A stretch of DNA of 64,000 nucleotides from Legionella nagasakiensis. Its GTDB lineage: Bacteria > Pseudomonadota > Gammaproteobacteria > Legionellales > Legionellaceae. Below the pieces are notes generated by a model. The model was given only the letters and a program-made list of their open reading frames with translations, was not told the DNA's origin and made no database searches. This document shows positions 26,758 through 35,924 of this stretch, piece after piece (the first letter of the stretch is position 1; each line of letters starts with the position of its first letter). The stretch lies in the NCBI RefSeq assembly GCF_900639915.1, contig NZ_CAAAID010000006.1:62001-126000 (forward strand). The letters are read 5' to 3'. A program made the position numbers and the translations under genes.

Positions 26758-26816
26758 CTCATCTAACTCCCCTTTAGAAAAGGGGAGAAATGATAGGTAC
26801 TAGGTCATTAAAATAG
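26758..26816. repeat. CTCCC/GGGAG repeat, long form
   Basis: CTCCCCTTT and AAAGGGGAG form a hairpin, followed by a conserved flank containing GAAATGATA and TACTAG. Most of this stretch recurs at 37990-38047. It lies between convergent genes and could serve as a terminator. Confidence 0.6.
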
Positions 26817-26820
26817 TGCT

Positions 26821-27558
26821 TTATTTTAAATAATCATGCACTACCCGGCCGTATGGCAGGGTTAAATCACTAAGAATATGTGTGGCGCCAAGGACTTTTT
26901 TCACCGGCAATTCGGCAACAGGGGCTAAAGCATGGTGGAACAGTTCCAATTGTGCTGGCCCCTGCCAGGCGCCTTTGACGGTAACGTTTTCCAATTCATA
27001 TTCAACCAGCTCACAAATACGGACACTGCCGTCTACGTGTGGAATGATTTTTAATAGGTAATTTTTACCAGTCAGTGATCCAGCGACTGTTTTGGTATCG
27101 ATGGTTTGATATTTATAGCCCATGGTTCCAGTTGCAACACGGCAATTACCATAATCGAGCGTTCCAAGTAAGGTTTCTTTTTCAACCTGAAGTTTTGGTT
27201 GCGCCATTTTTTTAGGAAATCCCCATATCTCACGACCGCCGGCAATGGGGGGATGATCATCAAGATACATCGCATGCGAATAACCGCCGGTTTGACCTTT
27301 ATAGCGCACCGGAATAACCTGTCCGGATTCGGTATAATCGCCAAAACCGGTAGAATCTGGCATGCGAATAAATTCGAATTTTACGATTGGATCCACCACT
27401 TCCAGGGGAGCAGGCACCACTTCCCGTAATAAATCCATATCCGTTTCATAGGTAATAATTAAAAATTCGCGATTAATAAAACGATAAGGGCCATGGGGAT
27501 AACTTGGGCGCCATAATGGCATCGCAAATGCTTTTTCTTTTACTTCTGATTCCTTCAT
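26821..27558 (-). CDS. adc: Acetoacetate decarboxylase
   Basis: A 245-residue enzyme converting acetoacetate to acetone and CO2. The active-site motif EIWGFPKK (residues 110-117) has the Schiff-base lysine and its neighbour that lowers the pKa. CGGAG stands before the ATG. It lies 26 bases after patD in the same direction as bdhA, whose product makes acetoacetate, so the pathway context fits well. Confidence 0.95.
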   Translation of the reverse strand: MKESEVKEKAFAMPLWRPSYPHGPYRFINREFLIITYETDMDLLREVVPAPLEVVDPIVKFEFIRMPDSTGFGDYTESGQVIPVRYKGQTGGYSHAMYLDDHPPIAGGREIWGFPKKMAQPKLQVEKETLLGTLDYGNCRVATGTMGYKYQTIDTKTVAGSLTGKNYLLKIIPHVDGSVRICELVEYELENVTVKGAWQGPAQLELFHHALAPVAELPVKKVLGATHILSDLTLPYGRVVHDYLK

Positions 27559-27584
27559 AGTGATACTCCGATTAAGTTATGTTT

Positions 27585-28718
27585 TTAGAACAGGTTCTTG
27601 GACATATCATGTATAGTAATACCAACATCCTCTGGAACAGGTTGCAGCCACGGTGATTTTTTTAAAGCCTTTTTCCCGTCACGATACCCTTCATTGATGT
27701 GTTCATCAATTGATTTTCTCGAAAATTCATAATCTTTCGACGATAAATCATCCGCATCTCCAGCGTAAAGAAACCGCACCAGAGAGACGGTTTTGTCCCA
27801 GCCATTATTTAGACATTGTTGGATAAATTTCTGCTGTTTAACTGCAGGAATTCGCGATGCCAATTGATGAATCTGATAGCGGAGCTGATGAATTTCATGA
27901 TGCATTTCTATCAGTTTTTCAAAACGGCTTGAATATTCAATGTCTTTTTTACGTTTCTCAACATCATCAAGATTGGATGGATCAAGGCCATAGGAATCAA
28001 ACAAATGCACCATAAAACACAATAACGCTTTATGGCGTTCATCTGCCAATACATAGCTTAAAGGCGTATTGCTTGATAATCCCCCATCCCAGTAGAGTTT
28101 TCCGTCTACTTCCACTGGTGGAAACCCTGGCGGTAAAGCGCCGCTGGCCATAATGTGCTCTGGGCCAATCCGTTGCTTTTCGCTATCAAAATACCGTATG
28201 GCGCCTGAGGAAACTTCGACTGCACCGACGCTTAAACGTATTTTCCCATGATTAAGTCGGTCAAAATCGACAAAGTGTTCTAAGGTGTGGTATAGAGGCG
28301 AGGTATCATAATAGCTTAACAGGGGTTTGGTCCAGCTTAACCATGGTGTTGCCCACAATGGGGAAAAAAAGCCAGGCTGCCCAAACAGTACGGCCGATTG
28401 CGCAGATAAAAAATGCTGCAACCGTCGGTTGAAGGTATCCCCGGGAAGCAAGGATTCATCCATTAAGGTAGGGGTTGAAATGGCATGCCAGAAGGATCGC
28501 ATTTTATCAATGCGATCCTTCTTTGCATTCCCGGCGGCAATGGCTGAATTGATGGCACCAATGGAGGTGCCAACAAACCAGTCAGGAAAATAGCCCGCTT
28601 CCTGCAAGGCTTGCAGCACACCGACCTGGTAAGCACCCATGGCACCGCCGCCTTGAAAACTGCAGGCGAGGTAGTCATGCATTGGTGCGCTGGCTTTATT
28701 GTTTTTTGATCCTGGCAC
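27585..28718 (-). CDS. patD: Patatin-like phospholipase PatD
   Basis: GTG at 28718 is chosen: GGAG (inside the end of bdhA) lies eight bases before it. The 377-residue product has the patatin oxyanion motif QGGGAMGAY, the nucleophile elbow GTSIG and the catalytic Asp in WDGGLSSNTPL. In L. pneumophila the bdhA-patD operon has been described as important for growth in amoebae, and the same pair is present here. It probably acts on host or bacterial phospholipids; no signal peptide is visible. Confidence 0.9.
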   Translation of the reverse strand: MPGSKNNKASAPMHDYLACSFQGGGAMGAYQVGVLQALQEAGYFPDWFVGTSIGAINSAIAAGNAKKDRIDKMRSFWHAISTPTLMDESLLPGDTFNRRLQHFLSAQSAVLFGQPGFFSPLWATPWLSWTKPLLSYYDTSPLYHTLEHFVDFDRLNHGKIRLSVGAVEVSSGAIRYFDSEKQRIGPEHIMASGALPPGFPPVEVDGKLYWDGGLSSNTPLSYVLADERHKALLCFMVHLFDSYGLDPSNLDDVEKRKKDIEYSSRFEKLIEMHHEIHQLRYQIHQLASRIPAVKQQKFIQQCLNNGWDKTVSLVRFLYAGDADDLSSKDYEFSRKSIDEHINEGYRDGKKALKKSPWLQPVPEDVGITIHDMSKNLF

Positions 28719-28723
28719 AAGCT

Positions 28724-29506
28724 TTACTCCATAAACCACCCATGACTGACAACCAGAGATTGGCCTGTTAAGGCATTGGTTGGGAATGCGGCAAAGAATA
28801 AGGCCGTTTGTGCGACATCATCTGTGGTGGTGAACTCACCATCAACCGTATCTTTCAGCATGACTTTTTTGATGACGTCTTCTTCACTGATGCCTAATTC
28901 TTTCGCTTGTTCTGGAATTTGCTTATCAACCAAAGGCGTGCGTACAAAACCAGGGCAGATGACGTTGGCCCGGACATTATGGGCAGCGCCTTCTTTTGCG
29001 ACAACTTTACACAGACCAAGCAAGCCGTGTTTTGCCGTCACGTAAGGGGCTTTCAGCAAAGAAGCTTCCTTGGAATGAACCGAGCCCATGTAGATGATAC
29101 TGCCGCCTCGGCCTGATGCATACATGTGTTTCAGGCAGGCACGAGTGGTGAGAAAAGCGCCGTCGAGGTGAATGGACAGTAATTTTTTCCAATCTGCATA
29201 GGGTAATTTATCAACGGATTGAATGATTTGAATACCGGCGTTGCTGACCAGAACATCAACGCTGCCAAACCGTTCAGCAACCGCATCTACGCCTTCTTGC
29301 ACTTGTGCTTCATCAACGACGTTCATTTCAACGGCCATGGCTTGCCCGCCTTTACTTTTGATTTCGCTGGCGACTTCATCCGCTTGCGAAAGATTAAGAT
29401 CGGCAATGGCAACTTTTGCTCCTGCAGACGCATAAACCAAAGCTATTTCTTTACCAATTCCACTGGCAGCACCAGTGACAATGGCGACTTTATCGTTTAA
29501 ACGCAT
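28724..29506 (-). CDS. bdhA: 3-hydroxybutyrate dehydrogenase BdhA
   Basis: A 260-residue short-chain dehydrogenase. The NAD site is [10 protein letters not shown], the NAG motif is SNAGIQ and the catalytic Tyr-Lys pair is YVTAK. Ser is supplied by the preceding MGSVHSKE stretch. The family-typical HGWFME end is present. It oxidises 3-hydroxybutyrate, from poly-hydroxybutyrate breakdown, to acetoacetate. It is first in a bdhA-patD-adc operon. GGAG precedes the ATG. Confidence 0.93.
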   Translation of the reverse strand: MRLNDKVAIVTGAASGIGKEIALVYASAGAKVAIADLNLSQADEVASEIKSKGGQAMAVEMNVVDEAQVQEGVDAVAERFGSVDVLVSNAGIQIIQSVDKLPYADWKKLLSIHLDGAFLTTRACLKHMYASGRGGSIIYMGSVHSKEASLLKAPYVTAKHGLLGLCKVVAKEGAAHNVRANVICPGFVRTPLVDKQIPEQAKELGISEEDVIKKVMLKDTVDGEFTTTDDVAQTALFFAAFPTNALTGQSLVVSHGWFME

Positions 29507-29650
29507 GATTTCTCCTTTTTATTATTGTTCCTTAGGCCTATGAAAGTTATAGCACTATTTTTAATTTTTACTAATTTTTTTATGATCGGGATTTTGTTAT
29601 ATAACAAAATGATTTGAAGCTTTATTTGTAAAAGTCGTAAGGCAGTGAAA

Positions 29651-29675
29651 ATCCTCCCCTTTTGCAAAGGGAGGA
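29651..29675. repeat. CTCCC/GGGAG hairpin repeat, terminator-like
   Basis: ATCCTCCC and GGGAGGAT, with further T/A pairing, form a strong hairpin just after the stop of the glycine-zipper lipoprotein gene. Confidence 0.6.
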
Positions 29676-29681
29676 TGAGTT

Positions 29682-29927
29682 TTAATAATAGTAGTATCGA
29701 CCGTTGCGGTAGTAACGTCTTTCCTGAGATTGGCCGATTTGATGTCCAACCAGTGCACCGGCCCCAGCACCAATCACTGTTCCCAAAGCATCGCCGCCGC
29801 TGACTGCATAACCAATGCCGGCTCCTGCCGCAGCACCTGTTGTCGTACCAACCTGGGTTGGTGTGCAGGCACTCAACGTAATAATCGCTGATCCTGCAAA
29901 AAATAGAGATAACATTAATTTTTTCAT
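29682..29927 (-). CDS. Small glycine-zipper lipoprotein
   Basis: An 81-residue protein with a signal peptide ending in the lipobox TLSAC, a Gly/Ala-rich zipper (TTGAAAGAGIGY ... GAGAGALVGHQIG) and an unusual Arg/Tyr-rich C-terminus (RRYYRNGRYYYY). It resembles OsmB/SlyB-like envelope proteins anchored in the outer membrane. The role is probably envelope stress or integrity. Confidence 0.85.
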   Translation of the reverse strand: MKKLMLSLFFAGSAIITLSACTPTQVGTTTGAAAGAGIGYAVSGGDALGTVIGAGAGALVGHQIGQSQERRYYRNGRYYYY

Positions 29928-30093
29928 GATTCAAATCCTCTTGAAAATAAGTCCTTCATTACACATATTAGTACAAAAAATAAATAAACAGTAAGAAATA
30001 TATACATATTAGGTGGGCGATGAGCGCGGCGCTTGAGAAAGTTTTCTTGTGCGATTAGTATTGGCAAAGCGAATCAACTGAAATGAGGGCATC

Positions 30094-30966
30094 ATGTTTC
30101 GAGGCAGCATCGTTGCACTGGTTACGCCATTAAAAGAAGACAAGGTGGATGTGGATCGTTTGCGTGAGCTGGTTGAATTTCATATTCAAGCAGGCACGCA
30201 CGGCATTGTGGCTGCCGGTACAACCGGGGAAGCAGGCACATTAACGCATGCTGAAAAATTGCTGGTGATTAAATCAGTGGTTGAGCAGGTCAATGAGCGT
30301 ATACCAGTGATTGCTGGTACTGCGGCCAATGCAACTCAGGCGTGTATTGAATTGACTGAACAAGCTATGGAATGCGGGGTGGATGCTGTCTTGATTATGA
30401 CGCCGGCTTATATTAAACCGACCCAGGAAGGATTGTATCAACACTATCATCAAATTGCGCACGAAGTGGCGGTACCCATCATTCTTTACAATGTTCCTGG
30501 GCGTACCGCCTGTGATCTGTTGCCGGAGACCGTTACACGGCTTGCCAAGATATCCAACATCATTGGCATTAAGGAAGCCACGGGCAATATGTCGCGATTG
30601 CAGCAGATTTTACGTCAATGTGATGGCAGTCTTGATGTCTATAGTGGCGATGATTTAACCGCCGCACAATGGATGCTTGCTGGTGCAAAAGGCGTGATTT
30701 CCGTCACGGCGAATGTCGCCCCAAAATGGATGGCAAAATTGTGTGATGCGGCCATCGATTCGGAACAGGGTGAATGCTTGCGTTTGCACGAGCAGTTGAT
30801 GCCTTTGCATCAATTGATGTTTATTGAATCAAACCCTATTCCTGCCAAGTGGGCATTGAATAAGATGGGATTGATTAGTGATGAAATTCGCCTGCCCTTG
30901 ACCCCATTAAGCCATGCCCACCATCCATCCATGGAGCATGCATTACGGACATTACAATTGATTTAA
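30094..30966 (+). CDS. dapA: 4-hydroxy-tetrahydrodipicolinate synthase
   Basis: A 290-residue DapA that condenses pyruvate and aspartate semialdehyde in lysine and diaminopimelate synthesis. Visible motifs are the N-terminal [28 protein letters not shown] with its conserved Tyr, and the Schiff-base lysine in GIKEATG. GAGGG precedes the ATG. A lipoprotein gene follows 36 bases later, as in the dapA-bamC arrangement of enterobacteria. Confidence 0.97.
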   Translation: MFRGSIVALVTPLKEDKVDVDRLRELVEFHIQAGTHGIVAAGTTGEAGTLTHAEKLLVIKSVVEQVNERIPVIAGTAANATQACIELTEQAMECGVDAVLIMTPAYIKPTQEGLYQHYHQIAHEVAVPIILYNVPGRTACDLLPETVTRLAKISNIIGIKEATGNMSRLQQILRQCDGSLDVYSGDDLTAAQWMLAGAKGVISVTANVAPKWMAKLCDAAIDSEQGECLRLHEQLMPLHQLMFIESNPIPAKWALNKMGLISDEIRLPLTPLSHAHHPSMEHALRTLQLI

Positions 30967-31002
30967 AATTAACTAAAATCGGGCGTTTAAACGAGGTATT
31001 TT

Positions 31003-31218
31003 GTGCAAAAAACAGTATTTATTATGGCATTAGCCCTTTTATTATCGGCCTGTGCATCCTATTATTCCAGTAATGGTGAAAAAAAGTACTTGGAAAGTCG
31101 GAATGGCCTCAATTTAGTGGTGCCGCCACCACTCACAAGTGCAAACATCAGTCATTTTTATGATTTGCCCCCGCAGAATCAGAACCCGAGGGTGAACATC
31201 GAGCCACCGCAGAATTGA
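31003..31218 (+). CDS. Short lipoprotein, BamC N-terminus-like
   Basis: GTG start after GAGG; 71 residues. The signal peptide ends in the lipobox LLSAC. The rest (KKYLESRNGLNLVVPPPLTS) resembles the extended N-terminal segment of BamC, which binds BamD, but the two globular BamC domains are absent. The position directly after dapA is also that of bamC. A reduced BamC-like protein is likely; truncation is not obvious from the DNA. Confidence 0.75.
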   Translation: MQKTVFIMALALLLSACASYYSSNGEKKYLESRNGLNLVVPPPLTSANISHFYDLPPQNQNPRVNIEPPQN

Positions 31219-31226
31219 GGTGCCAC

Positions 31227-32516
31227 ATGTCAGAGCGAGAAACGGAATTTGCAGTCATTCAGGAATTATCCAGGCGCATTGTAGAAGCGCAAAGCAAGAT
31301 TCGTATTCTCGATTGCATCAAATGGGATGAAGCCATCCGCGAGGATTTTTTTCAACATAAAGGGAAAAAACTTCCAGCCGTCGATGAGGCTTATTATCAA
31401 AAAAGGCCATTGCCGTTTGATGCCAATGAAAAAATGGAAGAATTTCGCCTGATTCTGCGCGATACTCAGAATCAGCTGGGGCAGTATTCTCCAGTAACCC
31501 GCCTCATTAAGCGCCAATGCGATGAATACATCCGCGCCTTGCAAATGCTGGATGCTCGCGGCACGCCGGCGTTTTGTGAAATTGCCATGGAATTGTATGG
31601 CAGTCCGGATGATGCGTTTTATGTTGGTGGACCGCGTTTGTCGGAATTAGGGGCGCTGCTCTTTGATATACTCACCGCGTTAGACGTGCAATTGCAATCG
31701 GACGCGGATGTCAAACGCTATAGCGCTGAGGAAGCACAACAATTATTGCAGGCGCGGTTAAGCGCTTTTTTCAATCAGCATCCAGACAGGCTGACGGTGA
31801 TGGTGAGCGATGACATGGTTGCGGATGCCTCTGCCGGTGCCGATACCATTAAACTAAACCAACGGGTTATTTTCAGCGATCGCGATCTTAAATATTTGGA
31901 AGTGCATGAAGGCTGGGTGCATGTAGGGACCACATTAAATGGCGCCTTCCAGCCGTATTGTTTTTTCCTCTCCAAAGGCTCTCCCTCCTGCAGCGTCATT
32001 CAGGAAGGCTTGGCCGTGTTGACCGAAGTGATCACCTTTTCCTCCTATCCGGGCCGGATGCGCAAAATCACCAATCGGGTGGTGGCGCTGGATAAAGTCA
32101 CTAAAGGCGCCGATTTTCTTGATATTTACCGTTATTTTCTTGAATGCGGTTTCAGTGAGGACGACAGTTACAAGCAAAGCGTGCGCGTGTTTCGCGGCAG
32201 CACCCCCACAGGTGGGCCGTTTACCAAAGATTTATCGTACGCTAAAGGCTTTGTGTTGATTTATAATTACATCCGATTTGCCATCAGCCAGCACCGGATT
32301 GATACCATCCCCTTGCTCTTTACCGGTAAACTGGTGTTGGATGATTTACCCTTGCTGGGTGAATTGAAAGAGCATGGTTTATTAACCGACCCGGTTTATC
32401 TGCCGCCGCAATTTCGCGATCTTGCCGCCCTAAGTGCCTGGATGAGCTTTTCTCTCTATCTTAATAAATTTGATTTGAATGAAATCCAGAAAAACTTTAA
32501 GTTTTTGTTGGTTTAA
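31227..32516 (+). CDS. DUF1704 / QEGLA-motif protein, putative metallopeptidase
   Basis: ATG at 31227 with GAGG upstream is preferred to the in-frame ATG at 31215. The 429-residue protein has the family pattern EVHEGWVHVGT (metal-binding HExxxH-like) and SVIQEGLAVLTE, the QEGLA motif, with a later GGPFTKDLSYAKGF. Eukaryotic relatives cleave the tubulin C-terminal tyrosine; the bacterial function is not settled. It nearly abuts the preceding lipoprotein gene. Confidence 0.85.
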   Translation: MSERETEFAVIQELSRRIVEAQSKIRILDCIKWDEAIREDFFQHKGKKLPAVDEAYYQKRPLPFDANEKMEEFRLILRDTQNQLGQYSPVTRLIKRQCDEYIRALQMLDARGTPAFCEIAMELYGSPDDAFYVGGPRLSELGALLFDILTALDVQLQSDADVKRYSAEEAQQLLQARLSAFFNQHPDRLTVMVSDDMVADASAGADTIKLNQRVIFSDRDLKYLEVHEGWVHVGTTLNGAFQPYCFFLSKGSPSCSVIQEGLAVLTEVITFSSYPGRMRKITNRVVALDKVTKGADFLDIYRYFLECGFSEDDSYKQSVRVFRGSTPTGGPFTKDLSYAKGFVLIYNYIRFAISQHRIDTIPLLFTGKLVLDDLPLLGELKEHGLLTDPVYLPPQFRDLAALSAWMSFSLYLNKFDLNEIQKNFKFLLV

Positions 32517-32592
32517 ATTAAGAAATCATTGCCAAATTTCAGGGTCATTTTTCAGCAACTTGCTATACTTTGAACATAAGCGTTGGATAAGT

Positions 32593-32702
32593 GTAGCCTG
32601 GTTAACGCCCAAGCGGTAGCCAGGGGTTATCGGAATGCTCCTGGATATCGCTTTGCGCTATCCAGGCTACAGTGTTGGTAGCCTGGTTGCTCGCAACCGG
32701 GG
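32593..32702. repeat. Cluster of three REP-like elements
   Basis: GTAGCCTGGTTAACGCC... (32593-32626, plus) is followed by a CCTGGATA...TATCCAGGCTAC element (32640-32670, minus) and GTAGCCTGGTTGCTCGCAAC (from 32678 to 32702, plus). All share GTAGCCTGG. The rest of 32517-32826 holds no gene. Confidence 0.75.
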
Positions 32703-32826
32703 AATAGGATTTTAAAAAAATAACCGGGTCTTTGCTTTCCTGTTAAACTCAGGCCAGGGTATTAAGAAAGCCTTAAGAATAAAGGCTTAAACTATGTATT
32801 AACGATGGGGAATGACGGAGCTGGGT

Positions 32827-34983
32827 ATGGCTAAGAACCAAGAACTTTTAGAGACGTTGGCTGAATTGAAACTAAGTAGTGATCCTGCTGTTGCTGCGAG
32901 GCAGAAAGCCGCACTGGACGCTCTTATTCAGATAGATATCAATGCAGCAGATGGTGCAAAAAATTTCAGGGAGGCTATACATACTCATAGTACAATATTG
33001 GGACTTGATGCAAATTTTATAAGTGCTGCCCATACTGAAGACGAGGACGAGCTCAGTGTTGCCAATGATGGAGCAGAAAACTCCATGGCTGTTATACAGC
33101 GAGAGATCAATAAAAAACGTCTGGTGTTTGGATTGGCTAGTCTTCCTGCTGCCGAATTAACAACAATAGCTACACAGGATGATCTCGCAGTATTGCGGAC
33201 AATGTTAAAAGATAAGGATGTTTTTCCCAAAGCCGATCATCCATATTTATCTGATAGAAGATTAGGACAGATCAAACAATATGCTGGCGAGCTTGCCACA
33301 ATAAAAGAGATTAAATCCAAGCTAGAGGCTGCAGAACAGGTGAGTGCCGCGCCTCATCCCACCATAGAAACGGCGCTTGCAGAGCCAGGCGAGGCGGCTG
33401 CCGCACAATTTGCAGCCATTATGGCGCGATTGCAGGAGTTGGAGGCAAAGAAAGAAGAAATTCGGCGTGATTGCGTTTCTAATAGAGCAACTCTAGAGCA
33501 AGATATTCACGAAGAACATTTAACAGATATTAAGGCGAGGTATGCAGCGCTTCATGAGCAAATTCAGCGTGAAGAAGCTGCTGTTCGTGATAAGCAAGAT
33601 GGCATATTGGCGTTTATGGAGGCGAGGGTTAAACCTGTCCGAGATGAGCTGGCGTCAATACCGGATCTTGCTGCAGCTGCTCCACAAAAACGTAAGTCTT
33701 TATTTGATGCAGCTTATGAAAATGTTGAGGTATTATCAAAGGCGATTGAATTAGATACATTGGTTCATGGTGAGGAAAATGAGGAGTTACGGGAAAAATT
33801 AGATGAAGCAATAGAACAAAGAAAAGCATTAGCCGAGCATTATGCACCTGAACTTGCCACAGCCATCAAAACAGGCGCTGAAGCCGTTGTAAGAGAGGCT
33901 GCTGCAACCGATGTCCGCCTGCTTAGAGTCAGGGAAGCGGAAGATAAGTTGCGCCATCTTCAAGAGCAAATGACGCAACTTCAGAAAAAACTGGAGCAAG
34001 CTGAATTTATACGCAGGAATGCCGGTACGATTATTACAGATGAGGGGGCACGGAGATCATTTATTGCCGAACATGATAGGGCAAAACGTGCTTATGATGA
34101 AGCTAAAACTAAATTTGCCGAATTAAGAGGGGCTGCCCAGGCTACTTTTCCTGATTTAACCGTGACTGGAGGTCGAGCCCCAGCGCCCTCAGGTCCGCCT
34201 AAATCTGGTGTTCTTCTGCTGGAAGAGCATGGCATCATGCGGCAATTTACAGATACTGTTGTTCTTCATGGACAAAGGCCTCCAGAGCCCGAAGCACCTG
34301 CTGCACGAGGGCCACTTGCAGGAAGTACTACTGCTGAATTATCGTCTCGACGAACACCCGTGGTATTTCATGGAAAGAAACTGGAAGAAGGCGATGTGAT
34401 CCATTCGGTGGCTCATTTTGGACCTAGAGCAATTCGGGTCAGCGGTGCCCCACAACAAGTGGCAGGCATTGGTCGCATTACCCAGGATCATCAGGGTAAA
34501 GTCTCTGATAGATCAGAAAATCTAGATCCAAAGGAACAACAATTAGTAGCCTTTAAAATGGCTAGAATGTTACTAACCAATTACAAGCCCGGTGATGGCG
34601 ATATTATCCTTCGATCAGATGCCAGGCCACCGGATGTGGATATGGGTAATAAGGTCTATGCAGCGTTATTACTGCTTAAACAAAGTCATCCTTCATTAAA
34701 AGATATTAAAATAGATTCGCGGATACCAGGGGTGACAGGTCCAGACTGGAAGACCCGTAATAGTACGTTTATAACGGAGCACTTAGGTGATGTTGCGCCG
34801 AAAGATCCCGCACAGGCTAGTGCCATTACTAAAAGTGATCGTGAAGAAGCAACCCGTCAGTTGGCAAGTATGACTCAGGCAAAATATAAAGAAGTAATTA
34901 CTAAAGGTCGATTGTGGGATAGTAAGAAAGAAGAATTTGAGGCGCCTACAGAAACGACTAAAATAGGACAAAGAAGACCATAA
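32827..34983 (+). CDS. Coiled-coil protein of unknown function, effector candidate
   Basis: ATG at 32827 has GGAG six bases upstream, so the ATG at 32812 is less likely. The 718-residue product has a helical N-terminus, a long charged coiled-coil-rich middle (about 190-440), a Pro-rich linker (TGGRAPAPSGPPKSG) and a C-terminal domain with KMARMLLTNYKPGDGD and KVYAALLLLKQSHPS. The tail SKKEEFEAPTETTK fits an E-block Dot/Icm signal. I recall similar C-terminal segments in other Legionella effectors but cannot name a family. Local DNA is more AT-rich than murI downstream. Confidence 0.75.
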   Translation: MAKNQELLETLAELKLSSDPAVAARQKAALDALIQIDINAADGAKNFREAIHTHSTILGLDANFISAAHTEDEDELSVANDGAENSMAVIQREINKKRLVFGLASLPAAELTTIATQDDLAVLRTMLKDKDVFPKADHPYLSDRRLGQIKQYAGELATIKEIKSKLEAAEQVSAAPHPTIETALAEPGEAAAAQFAAIMARLQELEAKKEEIRRDCVSNRATLEQDIHEEHLTDIKARYAALHEQIQREEAAVRDKQDGILAFMEARVKPVRDELASIPDLAAAAPQKRKSLFDAAYENVEVLSKAIELDTLVHGEENEELREKLDEAIEQRKALAEHYAPELATAIKTGAEAVVREAAATDVRLLRVREAEDKLRHLQEQMTQLQKKLEQAEFIRRNAGTIITDEGARRSFIAEHDRAKRAYDEAKTKFAELRGAAQATFPDLTVTGGRAPAPSGPPKSGVLLLEEHGIMRQFTDTVVLHGQRPPEPEAPAARGPLAGSTTAELSSRRTPVVFHGKKLEEGDVIHSVAHFGPRAIRVSGAPQQVAGIGRITQDHQGKVSDRSENLDPKEQQLVAFKMARMLLTNYKPGDGDIILRSDARPPDVDMGNKVYAALLLLKQSHPSLKDIKIDSRIPGVTGPDWKTRNSTFITEHLGDVAPKDPAQASAITKSDREEATRQLASMTQAKYKEVITKGRLWDSKKEEFEAPTETTKIGQRRP

Positions 34984-34997
34984 TAATAAGGACCATC

Positions 34998-35807
34998 ATG
35001 AACCCCTCACCATTGGCGGTTGGTGTTTTTGATTCTGGGATGGGCGGTTTGACGGTGTTGCGTGCGTTACGCGCGGCGATGCCGGATGAATCGTTTATTT
35101 ATTTGGGCGATACCGCGCGTCTGCCGTATGGGACTAAAAGCCCGGCAACGGTGCAGCAATACGCGGTGCAAATGACGCGGCTTTTGGTCGAGCGGCGCAT
35201 CAAAGCACTGGTCATTGCCTGCAATACCGCCACCACCGCAGCCTTGCCGCATTTACAAGCCATGCTGCCGGATATGCCCGTTTTAGGGGTTGTCTTGCCA
35301 GGAGCATCGGCTGCGGTGGCGGCGACGCGTAACCGGCGTTTGGCGGTGCTGGCTACCGAAACGACGATTGCCGCTAACGCTTACCAGCGGCTCATCACGG
35401 AACAATTGCCTGAGGTTACCATTCACGCCCGCGCCTGCAGCCTCTTGGTGGCTTTGGCGGAAGAGGGCATGGTGGACAATGCCATCGCCGAAGCGACACT
35501 TCGCCATTATCTTGCCGGGTTGACCGAGGAAGACACGCTGCTTTTGGGGTGTACGCATTTTCCGGTGTTTAAGCCGTTATTATCACGACTGTTGCCTGCC
35601 ACCGTGTGTGTGGTGGATTCCGCCGAAGCCACAGCATTGGCATTGAAAGAGGCATTGATCGCGCAACAGTTATGCAATCCTGAAAAAAATTCCGCCGCAC
35701 AAGTGCACTATCTAGTCACTGATTCCATCCATCGATTTCAAGCCGTAGGCGAGATCTTTCTAGGCAGCCCCTTGGCCAAAGCCGACATTGAACTGGTGGA
35801 TGTTTGA
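34998..35807 (+). CDS. murI: Glutamate racemase
   Basis: A 269-residue MurI that makes D-glutamate for peptidoglycan. The two catalytic cysteines are in VIACNTATTAALP and LLGCTHFPV. The N-terminus VGVFDSGMGGLTVLR and DTARLPYGTKS are typical. AAGGA precedes the ATG. The gene is clearly GC-richer than its neighbours. Confidence 0.97.
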   Translation: MNPSPLAVGVFDSGMGGLTVLRALRAAMPDESFIYLGDTARLPYGTKSPATVQQYAVQMTRLLVERRIKALVIACNTATTAALPHLQAMLPDMPVLGVVLPGASAAVAATRNRRLAVLATETTIAANAYQRLITEQLPEVTIHARACSLLVALAEEGMVDNAIAEATLRHYLAGLTEEDTLLLGCTHFPVFKPLLSRLLPATVCVVDSAEATALALKEALIAQQLCNPEKNSAAQVHYLVTDSIHRFQAVGEIFLGSPLAKADIELVDV

Positions 35808-35823
35808 TGCCCATCAATGGTCT

Positions 35824-35901
35824 CCCCGGATATTGCTTCGCACTATCCAGGCTACAGATTGAGTGACTTGTAGCCTGGTTAACGCGTAAGCGGTAACCGG
35901 G
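35824..35901. repeat. Head-to-head REP pair
   Basis: A minus-strand element (35824-35855, ending CTATCCAGGCTAC) and a plus-strand element (35870-35901, starting GTAGCCTGGTTAACGCG) face each other across 14 bases. This is the best-preserved pair in the window. Confidence 0.78.
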
Positions 35902-35924
35902 TTTAATGACGTATCAATAAACGA

